This document shows positions 26,142-34,650 of a stretch of DNA of 45,751 nucleotides, piece after piece. The stretch is from Hyphomicrobiales bacterium (GTDB lineage Bacteria > Pseudomonadota > Alphaproteobacteria > Rhizobiales > Rhizobiaceae): assembly GCA_900468065.1 (NCBI GenBank), contig UBTA01000090.1, forward strand, positions 1-45,751, in the 5' to 3' direction. The notes under the pieces are model-generated. The model saw nothing but the letters and a program-made list of their open reading frames with translations, was not told the DNA's origin and did not search any database. Numbering within the stretch: the stretch's first letter is position 1; each line of letters begins with the position of its first letter. Position numbers and translations under genes: made by a program.

Positions 26142-27842
26142 TCACATCACAGGCAACTCCAGCCGTGACGGGAACTCAGAACCATGAAAGACAACTTGCG
26201 TTGCTACCACCACAGCGCTTGAATTTCGATCATCAGCAAGATTCGAATTCCGGCCCCACTGTGGGAAGTCAGAACTTGACACGTCAACCCTCAACCGTGC
26301 CCCTGCGGAAATCACGCGCGCAATGGGACCAAGGTCGATCCGATACTCATGGGCTCCGGTTCCAAGTTCCGAAGGGCTATAGAACCCGCTGCGATGCGAA
26401 GCTCGTACAATCCCTTCCAAGAGATTTCGAGACACACCGTCGGTGTCGACAACCGTCAATCTCGCGGTGAAATCCGTATCGACGGCAGTCGTTGATGCAA
26501 AGACCCATACCGTTACGTTTCCGAGCAGGGTCATCGGCTGCTGAAGAATTTCACCGGTATAGACCAGCACCGTCTTTGATCGTTCGGCGACAATCTGGTC
26601 CTTTGGTCCGACTGGCTGCACGCCCTCAACCCCGGTGCTGTGCCCACCGGCGCTCAAAACGGGTTGAGATGGGTCGTAAATGAAAATATCGCCATTGGTC
26701 TCTTTGGCAGGTGAAGTCTCCAGGCTTCCATCACCCCAAGCGGTATTGGCGCGCCCCTTCGATCGGAAATAGTAGAATTTGCCTTTCGAAGGCGGCCAAT
26801 CCGACAGTTCCCGCCACCCTTTGCCTATCACGTAAGCCGAAGCCGCTGAGTTGTGCACCCCAGCTTTTTGCCCCTTTAAATGCTCGTCGAAGAACCGGAT
26901 GTGCCAGTCGTCAACGACGTTCGCGCCGATTTCAACTCCCTTGTCGAGCGGGCTCCAAGGGAGGTGCGGAAGCGGCACGACAACCAGCTTTTGTGCCTCC
27001 GCAGCCTCCGAATGTTGACGAAGGCCTAGAAAGGTCCGCAAAGTTCCTTTAGCAAATAGATCCCATTGGCCAAGCATATGAAGACCCGGCACGTTTATAC
27101 GCGAAAAGTCCTCGTCCAACGTCCACCGCCTCCAGTAATCGTCGTATGTAGGGTGATTTAACCAATCGTGATAGAATGGCACCTGGTCTGCGGTGAGAAT
27201 CGGATCACTTCCAAGCGGCAGTGCCCACGCTCCTGACCCACTTGTCATCGCTCCACTCAATCGCGCGACCATATCGGCATTTTTGCTTCGGCTCGCCTCA
27301 CCCAAACCGAGCAACGCGGCCCAGAAAGTCAAAAATGCCGTTGCAGGCGCACCTTGATGATAAGTCCAGCTTTCATAGGGTGACGAACTGGTAAATGCTG
27401 GCGCGATGGCCTTGAGATTTGGTGGGCGAAGAACGGCAGTCAATAGTTGATTGAGGCCAGCATATGAAAAGCCGAAACTCCCCACCTCGCCGTTGGCGAA
27501 GGGAAGACCGGCAGCAAACTGGACTGTGTCATATCCGTCCTCACCCTCGTTCAAAAACGGGTAAAATTCGCCTTCTGAAGCCCATCGGCCTCGGGTATCT
27601 TGTACGAGCACGATGTAACCCTGAGAAGCGTACCAAGCTGGATGAGCGAAACCAATATCGCTCTGCGCCGTCGTCTTGTTGTACGGCGTTCTAAGCACAA
27701 GGGTCGGATATGTTGCGTCTCCGACCGGCCTGTAGATGTCAGCAAACAATCTTACACCGTCCCGCATCGGCACGGCGACATTCAGCTCGACAGTAACGTC
27801 CCCGTACCCAGCTAAATTGGTTCTCGTCGATTCCACAGTCAT
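26142..27842 (-). CDS. CocE/NonD-family alpha/beta hydrolase
   Basis: The 566-residue product belongs to the X-Pro dipeptidyl-peptidase/cocaine esterase (S15) group: an alpha/beta hydrolase domain plus a C-terminal jelly-roll domain from about residue 340. The N-terminus has the family motif MRDGVRLFADIYRP. The likely triad is Ser126 (GFSYAG), Asp261 (LGQWD) and His293 (PLPHLPW). No signal peptide is visible, so it is probably cytoplasmic. Members cleave esters, amides or beta-lactam side chains; the substrate here is unknown. The ATG at 27842 has only a weak GGGA upstream. No other gene is clearly in its transcript. Confidence 0.92.
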   Translation of the reverse strand: MTVESTRTNLAGYGDVTVELNVAVPMRDGVRLFADIYRPVGDATYPTLVLRTPYNKTTAQSDIGFAHPAWYASQGYIVLVQDTRGRWASEGEFYPFLNEGEDGYDTVQFAAGLPFANGEVGSFGFSYAGLNQLLTAVLRPPNLKAIAPAFTSSSPYESWTYHQGAPATAFLTFWAALLGLGEASRSKNADMVARLSGAMTSGSGAWALPLGSDPILTADQVPFYHDWLNHPTYDDYWRRWTLDEDFSRINVPGLHMLGQWDLFAKGTLRTFLGLRQHSEAAEAQKLVVVPLPHLPWSPLDKGVEIGANVVDDWHIRFFDEHLKGQKAGVHNSAASAYVIGKGWRELSDWPPSKGKFYYFRSKGRANTAWGDGSLETSPAKETNGDIFIYDPSQPVLSAGGHSTGVEGVQPVGPKDQIVAERSKTVLVYTGEILQQPMTLLGNVTVWVFASTTAVDTDFTARLTVVDTDGVSRNLLEGIVRASHRSGFYSPSELGTGAHEYRIDLGPIARVISAGARLRVDVSSSDFPQWGRNSNLADDRNSSAVVVATQVVFHGSEFPSRLELPVM

Positions 27843-27898
27843 ATGAGCTCATTCCCGGCTATCTAACATTGTTTGATTACCGCGTAACTTTGCGGCCA

Positions 27899-28071
27899 GT
27901 CCGGAGGAACGAAGTCGGACACCATCAGTCGGGGTCCGATACGGGGCGGAGACAGCTTTCGATAGCTGTCACCCGGTTCGCCCCTGCCAGGGAAAAGATA
28001 CAGGAGCAGTTGATCGAAAATAATCCAACGGACATTTGATCTACCCCTAACTTTTGTTGGGGTTTTCTTTT
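27899..28071 (+). ncRNA. Structured RNA candidate ending in a terminator
   Basis: The plus strand shows a series of stems: GTCCG/CGGAC at 27899-27920 with a GGAGGAAC-containing loop, a perfect GACAGCT/AGCTGTC stem at 27951-27970 enclosed by GGGGCG/CGCCCC, then a hairpin and T-run at 28044-28071. No plus-strand gene precedes it. It could be a small RNA or a 5' attenuator for the cupin gene at 28211. I recognise no known RNA family. Confidence 0.35.
28044..28071 (+). terminator. Intrinsic terminator upstream of the cupin gene
   Basis: CCCCTAAC and GTTGGGG pair (one bulged T) around a TTTT loop, followed by TTTTCTTTT. It points toward the cupin gene, 140 bp before its start, with no gene upstream on that strand. 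Confidence 0.6.
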
Positions 28072-28210
28072 GGCTCAGTGACCCGCAACTTCTACGGGGA
28101 GCTGAACTACCAATCGCTCACAAAAAGAGATCGCCCGCGGAGAGTGTGTTTCTGCGCCTGGATCCGCGTGCTCAACGGAAGTAACGCCTGAATTCGTAAA
28201 GGAAAATGCA

Positions 28211-28618
28211 ATGACAAAATTGATACTTCACGCATCCACCATGCTCTTTCTTTCAGTCGCCGCCGCATTCGCGGGGGAGGCAAAGAGATCCGTCACTGTA
28301 GTGTACGAGCATCCGCTACCCAACGTCCCAGGCAAAAGCCTGAAGGGCGTTTTGGTCGAATACGGTCCCGGTGGCTCCTCTGAAGCCCATACCCATCCGA
28401 CATCAGCTTTCATCTACGCAACAGTGCTCGAAGGTGCCATCCGCAGTCAGGTAAACGATGGCCCCGTCCAGGTTTTCAAGGCGGGCGAGAACTTCTCCGA
28501 AAATCCGGGCGACCGTCATGGCGTAAGCGCCAACGACAGCGCGACAAAACCCGCACGCTTGCTCGCCGTTTTTGTCGTCGATACCGACGAGAAGGATCTG
28601 GTACTACCCTACAAATAA
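28211..28618 (+). CDS. Secreted cupin-domain protein
   Basis: A 135-residue small beta-barrel protein. The first 21 residues form a signal peptide (hydrophobic LFLSVAAAF then AFA|GE), so it should be periplasmic. The cupin motif 1 is GGSSEAHTHPTSAFIYATVLEG, with metal-ligand candidates His60 and His62, and motif 2 is NPGDRHGVSAND with His103. ATG follows AAAGGAAA. The catalytic role, if any, is unknown; similar proteins sit beside redox or quinone-handling genes. The NmrA-like gene follows 175 bp later on the same strand, with a hairpin between. Confidence 0.88.
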   Translation: MTKLILHASTMLFLSVAAAFAGEAKRSVTVVYEHPLPNVPGKSLKGVLVEYGPGGSSEAHTHPTSAFIYATVLEGAIRSQVNDGPVQVFKAGENFSENPGDRHGVSANDSATKPARLLAVFVVDTDEKDLVLPYK

Positions 28619-28625
28619 TTTGCCA

Positions 28626-28652
28626 GAGGTACGCGGCATAGCCGCGTTCCTC
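28626..28652 (+). terminator. Hairpin after the cupin gene
   Basis: GAGG-T-ACGCGGC pairs with GCCGCGT-T-CCTC around an ATA loop, starting eight bases after the cupin stop. There is no U-run, so it may be a weak terminator or an mRNA end stabiliser. Confidence 0.4.
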
Positions 28653-28793
28653 TCTCAGAGAGCCTGTTCTCTTGAACGGTGCAGTATCTACAGTTCGACA
28701 AAACATAAATCGTCAAAGTGCCGCCGACCATTCTGTTCGATGGTGCGGCCAGCGCGCGCCGCTGTCCGGCTCCCGCTAGTTTAGGAGATCAAT

Positions 28794-29549
28794 ATGAAAA
28801 TACTCGTCATTGGGGGAACCGGGCTTATCGGTTCCAAAACCGTAGCCCGACTGCGTGACCTGGGCCATGAAGTCGTTGTTGGCTCGCCGAAATCTGGCGT
28901 TGATACAATCAGTGGAATTGGCTTGGCCGCCGCGATGGACAATACACAGGTCGTCATCGATCTCGCGAACTCGCCTTCGTACGAAGATGTGGCAGTGATG
29001 ACTTTCTTCCGGACGTCGGCGACGAACATTGCCGCCGCAGAGCAAGTTGCGGGCGTCAAGCACCACGTGGCGCTCTCGATCGTCGGCACCGAACGGCTGC
29101 AGGAGAACGGATATTTCCAGGCGAAACTCGCCCAAGAGGAAATTGTGAAGAACTCGAAAATTCCTTATACCTTGGTCCACTCGACACAGTTCTTCGAGTT
29201 TCTCAAGGGCATAGGCGACGCAGCGGAGGCTAATGGCGTGGTACGATTGTCGCCCGCGTATGTGCAGCCGATCGCTGCGGATGATGTCGCTGAAATCGTT
29301 AGTAGCATCGCGCTGGGTAACCCGCTCAATGGCATGATCGAGATCGCTGGTCCCGAGCGCGTACGGCTGAGCGAGCTTGTCAGCTCGTATTTCAAGGCCG
29401 AAAAAGATCCCCGCCCTGTTGTGGCCGACGTCCATGCTCGCTACTTCGGCGCGGAACTGAACGATGAATCGTTGGTGCCACTGACAGCCCCCCGTATCGG
29501 CAGAACCATGTTCGCGGACTGGCGCTTGGCTGCCGGAAAATCAAGCTGA
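28794..29549 (+). CDS. NmrA-like NAD(P)-binding (atypical SDR) protein, second copy
   Basis: A 251-residue Rossmann-fold protein beginning with the nucleotide loop GGTGLIGSKT at residues 8-17. It is a paralogue of the protein at 5057-5809: both share ALSxVGTxRL, a YF.AK..QE stretch and STQFFEF, and have the same length. Classical SDR Tyr/Lys catalysis is absent. A good AGGAG ribosome site lies just before the ATG. It may be cotranscribed with the secreted cupin. The identity level looks moderate, so this is an old duplication or two separate acquisitions, not a recent copy. Confidence 0.85.
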   Translation: MKILVIGGTGLIGSKTVARLRDLGHEVVVGSPKSGVDTISGIGLAAAMDNTQVVIDLANSPSYEDVAVMTFFRTSATNIAAAEQVAGVKHHVALSIVGTERLQENGYFQAKLAQEEIVKNSKIPYTLVHSTQFFEFLKGIGDAAEANGVVRLSPAYVQPIAADDVAEIVSSIALGNPLNGMIEIAGPERVRLSELVSSYFKAEKDPRPVVADVHARYFGAELNDESLVPLTAPRIGRTMFADWRLAAGKSS

Positions 29550-29560
29550 CGGGTTTGGCG

Positions 29561-29589
29561 GAGGGGACGGGGTTTCGCGCCGCCCCCTC
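29561..29589. terminator. Bidirectional hairpin between convergent genes
   Basis: GAGGGGACGG pairs with CCGCCCCCTC (9 of 10) around a nine-base loop, between the NmrA-like gene (plus) and the LysR gene (minus). It is GC-rich, without a long U-run on either side. Confidence 0.5.
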
Positions 29590-29600
29590 ATACCCCACAT

Positions 29601-30509
29601 TCAATCGGCGGTCGAACTGCGTCCCCTTTTCGTCATGAAGTCGATGAACGCCCTTAGTTTCTGCGGAACGTGACCACGGTTGAAGTAAAAAAGAGAAAAA
29701 CTCGCGACGGGACTCCAGTCGTCGAGAACCCGAACAAGGGTTCCTTCCCTGAGGTGGGACTCGATGTATCTGTCCCACAGGGAAGCAATCCCACATCCCG
29801 AGAGTGCAGCCTTTAGCATCACCGTCGCGTCGTCGCCGGAAACCCGCCCGTCCACGTCCAGCAGAACCGTTTCACTATTTTTGGAAAGGGACCAGGTATG
29901 GAATTTTCCGGTCACGCCACTCCGGTATCGAATGCACTCATGGGTCAAGAGATCGTGTGGGTGCAGTGGCACTCCCCTCCGCTCCAGATACTCCGGAGAT
30001 GCTACTAATGCGATCCGCACTTGGGGCGTCAGCGGAACCGCCAGCATGTCTTGCTCGAGATATTCGCTGTGCCGAATTCCCGCATCGAAGCCGCCGCTAA
30101 CGATATTTGTAAGCAGTGAACTTATTGATACGTCGATGTTGATATTCGGGAACGAATGCAGGAAATCTTTCAACAACGGTTCGAAAAACATCTCGAACGC
30201 ACTTCGGGACATCGTCAACCGGAGATTGCCAGCGGGCGAGGATCCGGCGGTCGACAACTCCGCGATCGCGCTCTGCATCTCGGCCACCAGGGGAAGGACG
30301 CGATTGAAAAATCGCTCGCCCGCTTCCGTGAGACCGACACTCCTGGTGGTTCTGTTCAGCAGCTTCGTACCCGACTGTTTTTCCAGTTGGCGTACGGAAT
30401 AGCTCACCGCTGACGGCGAGAGACCCAATGAAGCGGCCGCGGCGCTGAAGCCTCCGGTCTCAACCACGCGGACAAAAACGCTCAAAGCGGCGAGGCCATC
30501 GACTCTCAT
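29601..30509 (-). CDS. LysR-family transcriptional regulator
   Basis: A 302-residue LysR protein. The N-terminal winged helix-turn-helix (about 1-60) reads FVRVVETGGFSAAAASLGLSPS and then VSYSVRQLEKQSGTKLLNR, and the effector-binding domain covers about 88-290. The ATG at 30509 (MRVDGLAAL) gives the family's usual start; a GTG six codons earlier is possible. It is divergent from the quinone oxidoreductase gene with 149 bp between them, the common layout for a LysR regulator and its target. Two small palindromes lie in that gap. The overall type is close to the CrgA/DmlR-like group; the effector is unknown. Confidence 0.92.
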   Translation of the reverse strand: MRVDGLAALSVFVRVVETGGFSAAAASLGLSPSAVSYSVRQLEKQSGTKLLNRTTRSVGLTEAGERFFNRVLPLVAEMQSAIAELSTAGSSPAGNLRLTMSRSAFEMFFEPLLKDFLHSFPNINIDVSISSLLTNIVSGGFDAGIRHSEYLEQDMLAVPLTPQVRIALVASPEYLERRGVPLHPHDLLTHECIRYRSGVTGKFHTWSLSKNSETVLLDVDGRVSGDDATVMLKAALSGCGIASLWDRYIESHLREGTLVRVLDDWSPVASFSLFYFNRGHVPQKLRAFIDFMTKRGRSSTAD

Positions 30510-30529
30510 TATGCAGTTTCTTTTCACAT

Positions 30530-30563
30530 CGTTTCAAACGTTACAGCCGTAGTCCGTTTGGAC
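30530..30563. promoter_or_regulatory. Two palindromes between LysR and its divergent neighbour
   Basis: CGTTT-C-AAACG at 30530-30540 and GTCC-GTTT-GGAC at 30552-30563 lie in the shared promoter region, the first about 20 bp upstream of the LysR start. They are candidate regulator sites; no exact T-N11-A LysR box was confirmed. Confidence 0.3.
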
Positions 30564-30658
30564 CCGCATTGCTACTTCCAAGCCATGATCAGAACGTGCA
30601 ATCGGCCCTGGACGCGCCGGGCATCGTTCCTCAACACCTTCTCACAATAGGATATCCA

Positions 30659-31645
30659 ATGACATACCCTGCCAGAGCCGCCCGTATCCACAAGTATGGC
30701 CCCCCAGACGTTCTGGAATTCGACAACGTTGAGGTAGCCGAGCCCGGTCCGGGACAGGTCGTCGTCAAAAACAACGTCATCGGCCTGAACTTCGTCGATA
30801 TCTATTACAGGCGCGGAACGTTCCCGGTTCCAGAGCTTCCCTACATAATTGGCAATGAAGGTGCCGGCGAGGTCCTGGCTGTGGGCAAAGGTGTGTCCGA
30901 CTTCGTGGTTGGGGACCGTGTCGGTTACTGTGACGACATCAATGGGTCATATACCACCGCTCGTCTTTATGAAGCCAGCCGTCTTATAAAGTTGCCGTCA
31001 GACATTTCCGACGAGGAAGCCTGCTCCGTAATGCTGAAGGGACTAACGGCCCGCTACCTTCTAAAAGAGGTGACACTACTGAAGGCTGGCGACACCGTGC
31101 TGTACCATGCAGCAGCGGGAGGTGTCGGCCAGATCTTCGCGCAGTGGGGCAAAGCCTTGGGCCTGAATGTTATCGGCACGGTATCAAGCGATCTGAAGGC
31201 TGAGGTCGCGCGGCAAAGCGGCTGCGCACACGTAATCAACTACAGGACTGAGAACTTCCTCGATCGTGTCCTGGAAATCACGGACGGCCAGGGTGTACGG
31301 GCGGTCTTCGATTCCGTTGGCAAGGACACTTTCCATCAGTCTTTGAAAGCCTTGGCTATCAAAGGAATGCTGATTGTATTTGGCAAAGCCTCCGGCGACC
31401 TACCGGACTTGAATCCGTTCGATCTTGCCCCACGCGCCCTTCAGCTCGCATGGCCGATTCTTCCTCAGTACGTCTCGACCCGAAACGAGTTAGTTCTAGC
31501 AGCAACCGATCTTTTCAATGCGATCAGGTCGGGCACCGTGAACGCTACGCCGGACCGGGTCTATTCTTTCGATCAACTGGTTCAAGCACACAGCGACCTT
31601 GAAGAGCGACGTACCGTGGGCTCGACCGTCCTGACTGTTTCTTGA
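30659..31645 (+). CDS. NADPH:quinone oxidoreductase, zeta-crystallin type
   Basis: The 328-residue product is a medium-chain dehydrogenase/reductase without zinc. The N-terminal GroES-like domain contains GLNFVDIYYRRG and the signature GNEGAGEVLAVG, and the NADPH-binding domain contains AAAGGVGQ near residues 144-151. Zinc-ligand cysteines are absent, as in E. coli QorA. It reduces quinones, usually by one electron. ATG 30659 has AGGA at close spacing, and the frame upstream of it does not resemble the family. It is divergent from a LysR regulator and followed by the NIPSNAP gene after 45 bp, so the two are probably one operon. Confidence 0.94.
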   Translation: MTYPARAARIHKYGPPDVLEFDNVEVAEPGPGQVVVKNNVIGLNFVDIYYRRGTFPVPELPYIIGNEGAGEVLAVGKGVSDFVVGDRVGYCDDINGSYTTARLYEASRLIKLPSDISDEEACSVMLKGLTARYLLKEVTLLKAGDTVLYHAAAGGVGQIFAQWGKALGLNVIGTVSSDLKAEVARQSGCAHVINYRTENFLDRVLEITDGQGVRAVFDSVGKDTFHQSLKALAIKGMLIVFGKASGDLPDLNPFDLAPRALQLAWPILPQYVSTRNELVLAATDLFNAIRSGTVNATPDRVYSFDQLVQAHSDLEERRTVGSTVLTVS

Positions 31646-31690
31646 TGCCGAGCACACGAAGCGAAATCGCAAGCGGCCATCTTCTGGAGA

Positions 31691-32023
31691 ATGACGATGA
31701 TATACGAACTGCGTATTTATCACGCGATGCCTGGAAAGCTCCCTGCTCTGGACGACCGTTTCAAGGACCTCGTGCTTGAACTGCTTGATAGGCACGAGAT
31801 CAACGCGCTCGGTTTCTGGAAAAGCGACGTCGGGCCGAGCAACCAAACGATTACCTGGCTCGTGGCATTCGAAGACGCTGGGGACCGCGAACGAAAGTGG
31901 AAAGCGATGAACTCCGATCCCGACTGGATCACCGGGAAAGCGAAGAGCGAAGCGAACGGGCAAATTCTTTCGCATTGGGAAAACCTCCTGCTGACGCCCA
32001 CTACTTACTCAAAGCTTCAGTAG
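31691..32023 (+). CDS. NIPSNAP-family protein
   Basis: A 110-residue protein of the NIPSNAP fold (dimeric alpha/beta barrel). It begins IYELRIYHAMPGKLPAL and has the WKAMNSDPDW stretch typical of the family. Biochemical roles are unclear; bacterial members often occur beside oxidoreductases. The ATG at 31691 is preceded by CTGGAGA. It follows the quinone oxidoreductase by 45 bp on the same strand, so the context suggests a part in the same response. Confidence 0.88.
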   Translation: MTMIYELRIYHAMPGKLPALDDRFKDLVLELLDRHEINALGFWKSDVGPSNQTITWLVAFEDAGDRERKWKAMNSDPDWITGKAKSEANGQILSHWENLLLTPTTYSKLQ

Positions 32024-32234
32024 AGTCTACAACGCCACCGATGTCCCCGCAGAGCAGCTGCCTGCTAGGACATAAAGTGCAATGGTTTCGCGCATGCCCC
32101 CAACCTTTGATGTAGTTGAACTGGCATTTCGCATGATATGGCATGCCCCGGTTAAGTGGCAAACGTAAAGGCGAACGGCCGGCAGCGCTTGCCCTTCCCA
32201 CCTCGTCGCGCTGCTGTCGGATAGGGATAGTGAA

Positions 32235-32516
32235 ATGGAATCTATTGTCCGGGAGAACCGCGATCACAATCGCTTCGAGTTGCAGATCAACGAGGAGGAG
32301 TTCGCACTCGCCTATTATCGGATTGAGGACGGTAACGTTGCGTTGATCCACACAGAGGTACCATTCCAATACGCAGGCGAGGGTCTCGGCAAGAAGTTGG
32401 CCGCCGGGGTCTTTAACCTACTGAGGGAAAGCAACCGGAAGGCCCTGGTGAAATGCGGTTTCATGGGCCGCTACGTGGCCCGTCACCCGGAACTACTGGA
32501 TTTGGTCGAAGGATAG
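32235..32516 (+). CDS. Small GNAT-type N-acetyltransferase (NATD1/YjdJ-like)
   Basis: A 93-residue minimal GNAT domain. The acetyl-CoA loop is seen in YAGEGLGKKLA (about residues 46-56), preceded by the LIHTEVPFQY strand and followed by a Cys/Gly-rich C-terminus with RHPE. This compact type is widely found, and its substrate is unknown. A GGGATAG segment upstream may serve as the ribosome site. The gene stands alone, 211 bp after NIPSNAP, and a strong terminator lies 176 bp downstream. Confidence 0.85.
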   Translation: MESIVRENRDHNRFELQINEEEFALAYYRIEDGNVALIHTEVPFQYAGEGLGKKLAAGVFNLLRESNRKALVKCGFMGRYVARHPELLDLVEG

Positions 32517-32691
32517 TGACACCGCAAACTGATGCCCTACTTTGGCACCAGCCAGTTTGTGCGAGCCATTTTCAGTCGTAAGAGGAGCGTGACGACGTTT
32601 TTAGAGCCTTACCACGCAGGTGTGGCATGCGAAACATGTTCGAGGATACGACGCGCCACCCGCCTCGTTCCTAAAGCAACAAGATAAGATG

Positions 32692-32725
32692 AAAGCCGCC
32701 CAGCTTTTAACCGGGCGGCTTTTTT
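32692..32725 (+). terminator. Intrinsic terminator
   Basis: AAAGCCGCCC pairs perfectly with GGGCGGCTTT around an 11-base loop, followed by a T-run to 32725. The arms also give an A-rich side, so it can end transcripts from both strands: the acetyltransferase and the decayed SDR fragment. Confidence 0.85.
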
Positions 32726-32747
32726 AGATCCGGTGTTCGAGAGAGGC

Positions 32748-32912
32748 TTACGCTGCCGTGAACCCGTCATCGACAGAATGGGCGGTCCCTGTCGCATAGG
32801 AAGATTCATCGGACAGTAGATAGCACACCAGCCCCGCTACATCCTCCGCCGCTCCATGACGGCGCAGCGGGACAGAATCCGCGAAACTCTGTTCGGTCCC
32901 CGCGAAAATCAC
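32748..32912 (-). pseudogene. C-terminal fragment of a short-chain dehydrogenase
   Basis: This frame encodes 54 residues ending ATGTAHSVDDGFTAA. They match the last 53 residues of the SDR at 38446-39195 at 39 positions by eye, including the RHG...EDVAGLV and SSYATGT blocks. The rest of the gene, including the cofactor site and the catalytic Tyr/Lys, is missing. The fragment runs straight into the start of a monooxygenase gene (32909-32965), so a deletion has fused the two. Confidence 0.85.
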
Positions 32913-32965
32913 CCCTCACTGCCTTTTTTCGATTTGAAAAACGCGAGATTTGTCAGCTTACCCAT
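32909..32965 (-). pseudogene. N-terminal stub of an ABM-type monooxygenase
   Basis: Eighteen codons starting MGKLTNLAFFKSKKGSEG, with a good AAAGGAG ribosome site. They match the start of the monooxygenase at 39254-39544 (MSQIINLAFFRAKPTQSEA) and then stop at TGA, which overlaps the reading frame of the SDR fragment. It is the upstream side of the deletion in set 1. Confidence 0.8.
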
Positions 32966-33083
32966 CGTTGTCTCCTTTGATCTTCGGTGTCGACAATCTG
33001 ACGCGGTTGGTCATCGCTTAGGCGTCAGACCGCTCAGGCGAGCAATCCTAAGCAGTCCATGTTTCTGGGTGTCGGATGGATCG

Positions 33084-34650
33084 TTAGAAACCCATGATGT
33101 CTCCAAGTTTCTCGGCGATCATCATTATTGGGGCCTGTGTATTGCCTGTGGTGACCGTGGGCATCACCGATCCATCAGTGATGCGGAGATTCCCGACACC
33201 ATGGACTCGAAGTGAAGAATCCACGACCGACATATCATCAGTGCCCATTTTAGCTGTGCAGGTCGCATGGTGCATAGACATGACGCCGTCCCGAATAAGG
33301 TCATCGAGCTCGCGACTGCCTCTCCTGCCAGGTAGGACCTCTTCCATGTTGAAGTCCTTCATGGCGGAGTCGTTTCCGATGGACCTCGTTAGCTCCATGC
33401 CTTTTCTGAGAGCGATCAGATCGCGTTCGTCGATGAGCATGTTTGCGTTGATGACCGGGGCGTCGTTCGCATTACGCGACTTCAGCTGAATGCTGCCACG
33501 GCTGAACGGGCGAACAAGGCCGGGTGATATCGACCAGACGTTCTCCGACGCGTAAGCAAAGGTTCGCTCTGAGAGGTAAGGTGCCTCTACATTGAAGATA
33601 TGAAGGTCCGGCCGATCCAGGGTTTCATCGGACTTGGCAAACAGGCTTGCTTCGGCGGCGTTGTTGTGTGGAACGACGGGGCCGCTCGAGCGCCAAAGAC
33701 CTGCACCGACAATCGGGTGATCTTGAAGGTTCTGGCCTACCCCCGGAAGGTGGTTGACGACGCCGATATCGAACTTCTCAAGGTGATCGCGATCACCCAA
33801 TCCCGAAAGCAAAAGAAGCTTGGGGGTCTGGATAGCGCCGGATGCAAGGATAACCTCACTAGCCACCTTCGCTACATGGGTGGAGCCTAGCCATTCGAAT
33901 TCGACGCCACTAGCGGTCTTGCCGTCAAACAGGATCTTGCTGACCTGCGCCCCTGTCAGGAGCGTTACGTTCGACTGATGGAGAACCGGGTACAAGAAGG
34001 CTTCAGGCGAGTTAAGGCGTCGGCCATTTCTTATCCGCACCTCGACTATCGACGCGCCACCTTTTTCAGATTCTTGGAGCGCGCCGTTCTGCTGGTCGAA
34101 GACCTGGAAACCAAGATTGCTTACAGCCCTAAGGAAGGCAGGAGCCAATGGGTTCGGATCTACCGACGGCTGCACGGAAACTTTGCCACCGGTTCCTCGC
34201 CGAGCGGGGTCCGATGGGCCATGCCAGTCCTCCATCCGCTTGTACGTTTCCAATACGGAAGCATAGCCCCACCTCGCGTCACCTGTTTAGCTTTTCCCAT
34301 TCAGCGAAATCGTTCTTGTGGCCACGCGCCCAGACCATACCGTTGATGCTTGTGCTTCCGCCTACCGCTTTGCCCATCGCCTGTGCGATGGAGCGGCCGT
34401 TTACGCTAGCCGAGGGTTCAGCCTGGAAGGCCCAGTCGACCTGCGTTCCCTGGTTAAGGAACCAAATCTCCGTCTCGAGAATTGACTTTACCAGGTCCGT
34501 TTCGCCAGCTTCAAGAACCAGTATCCGGGCACCCGGATTTGCAGCCAGACGTGAGGCGATTACAGAGCCGGATGCTCCGGACCCAACGATAACATAGTCG
34601 AAAGCCTCAGAAAGCGCGTTGCGACGTTCTGTAAGCGTGGAGGGTGCCAT
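33084..34650 (-). pseudogene. GMC oxidoreductase, frameshifted (set 1)
   Basis: A glucose-methanol-choline-family FAD enzyme (about 520 residues when joined). The first part (34650-34279) has the FAD-binding loop VGSGASGSVIASRL and GGSTSINGMVWARG, then stops. The rest continues in another frame from about 34290 to 33084, through the SMHHATCTAKMG active-site region and the C-terminal TTGNTQAP. One extra base near the TTT run at 34286-34288 explains the break: without it the frame reads through to the ETYKRMEDWHG region. This may be real decay or a sequencing error. The start codon overlaps the divergent GlxA start by 2 bp, and no clear ribosome site is seen. Confidence 0.88.

Noticed and set aside
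27943..27998. tRNA-like appearance of the GGGGCG...GGTTCGCCCC stretch
   Set aside because: No proper acceptor, D-arm or anticodon arm can be folded; treated as part of the structured RNA candidate instead.
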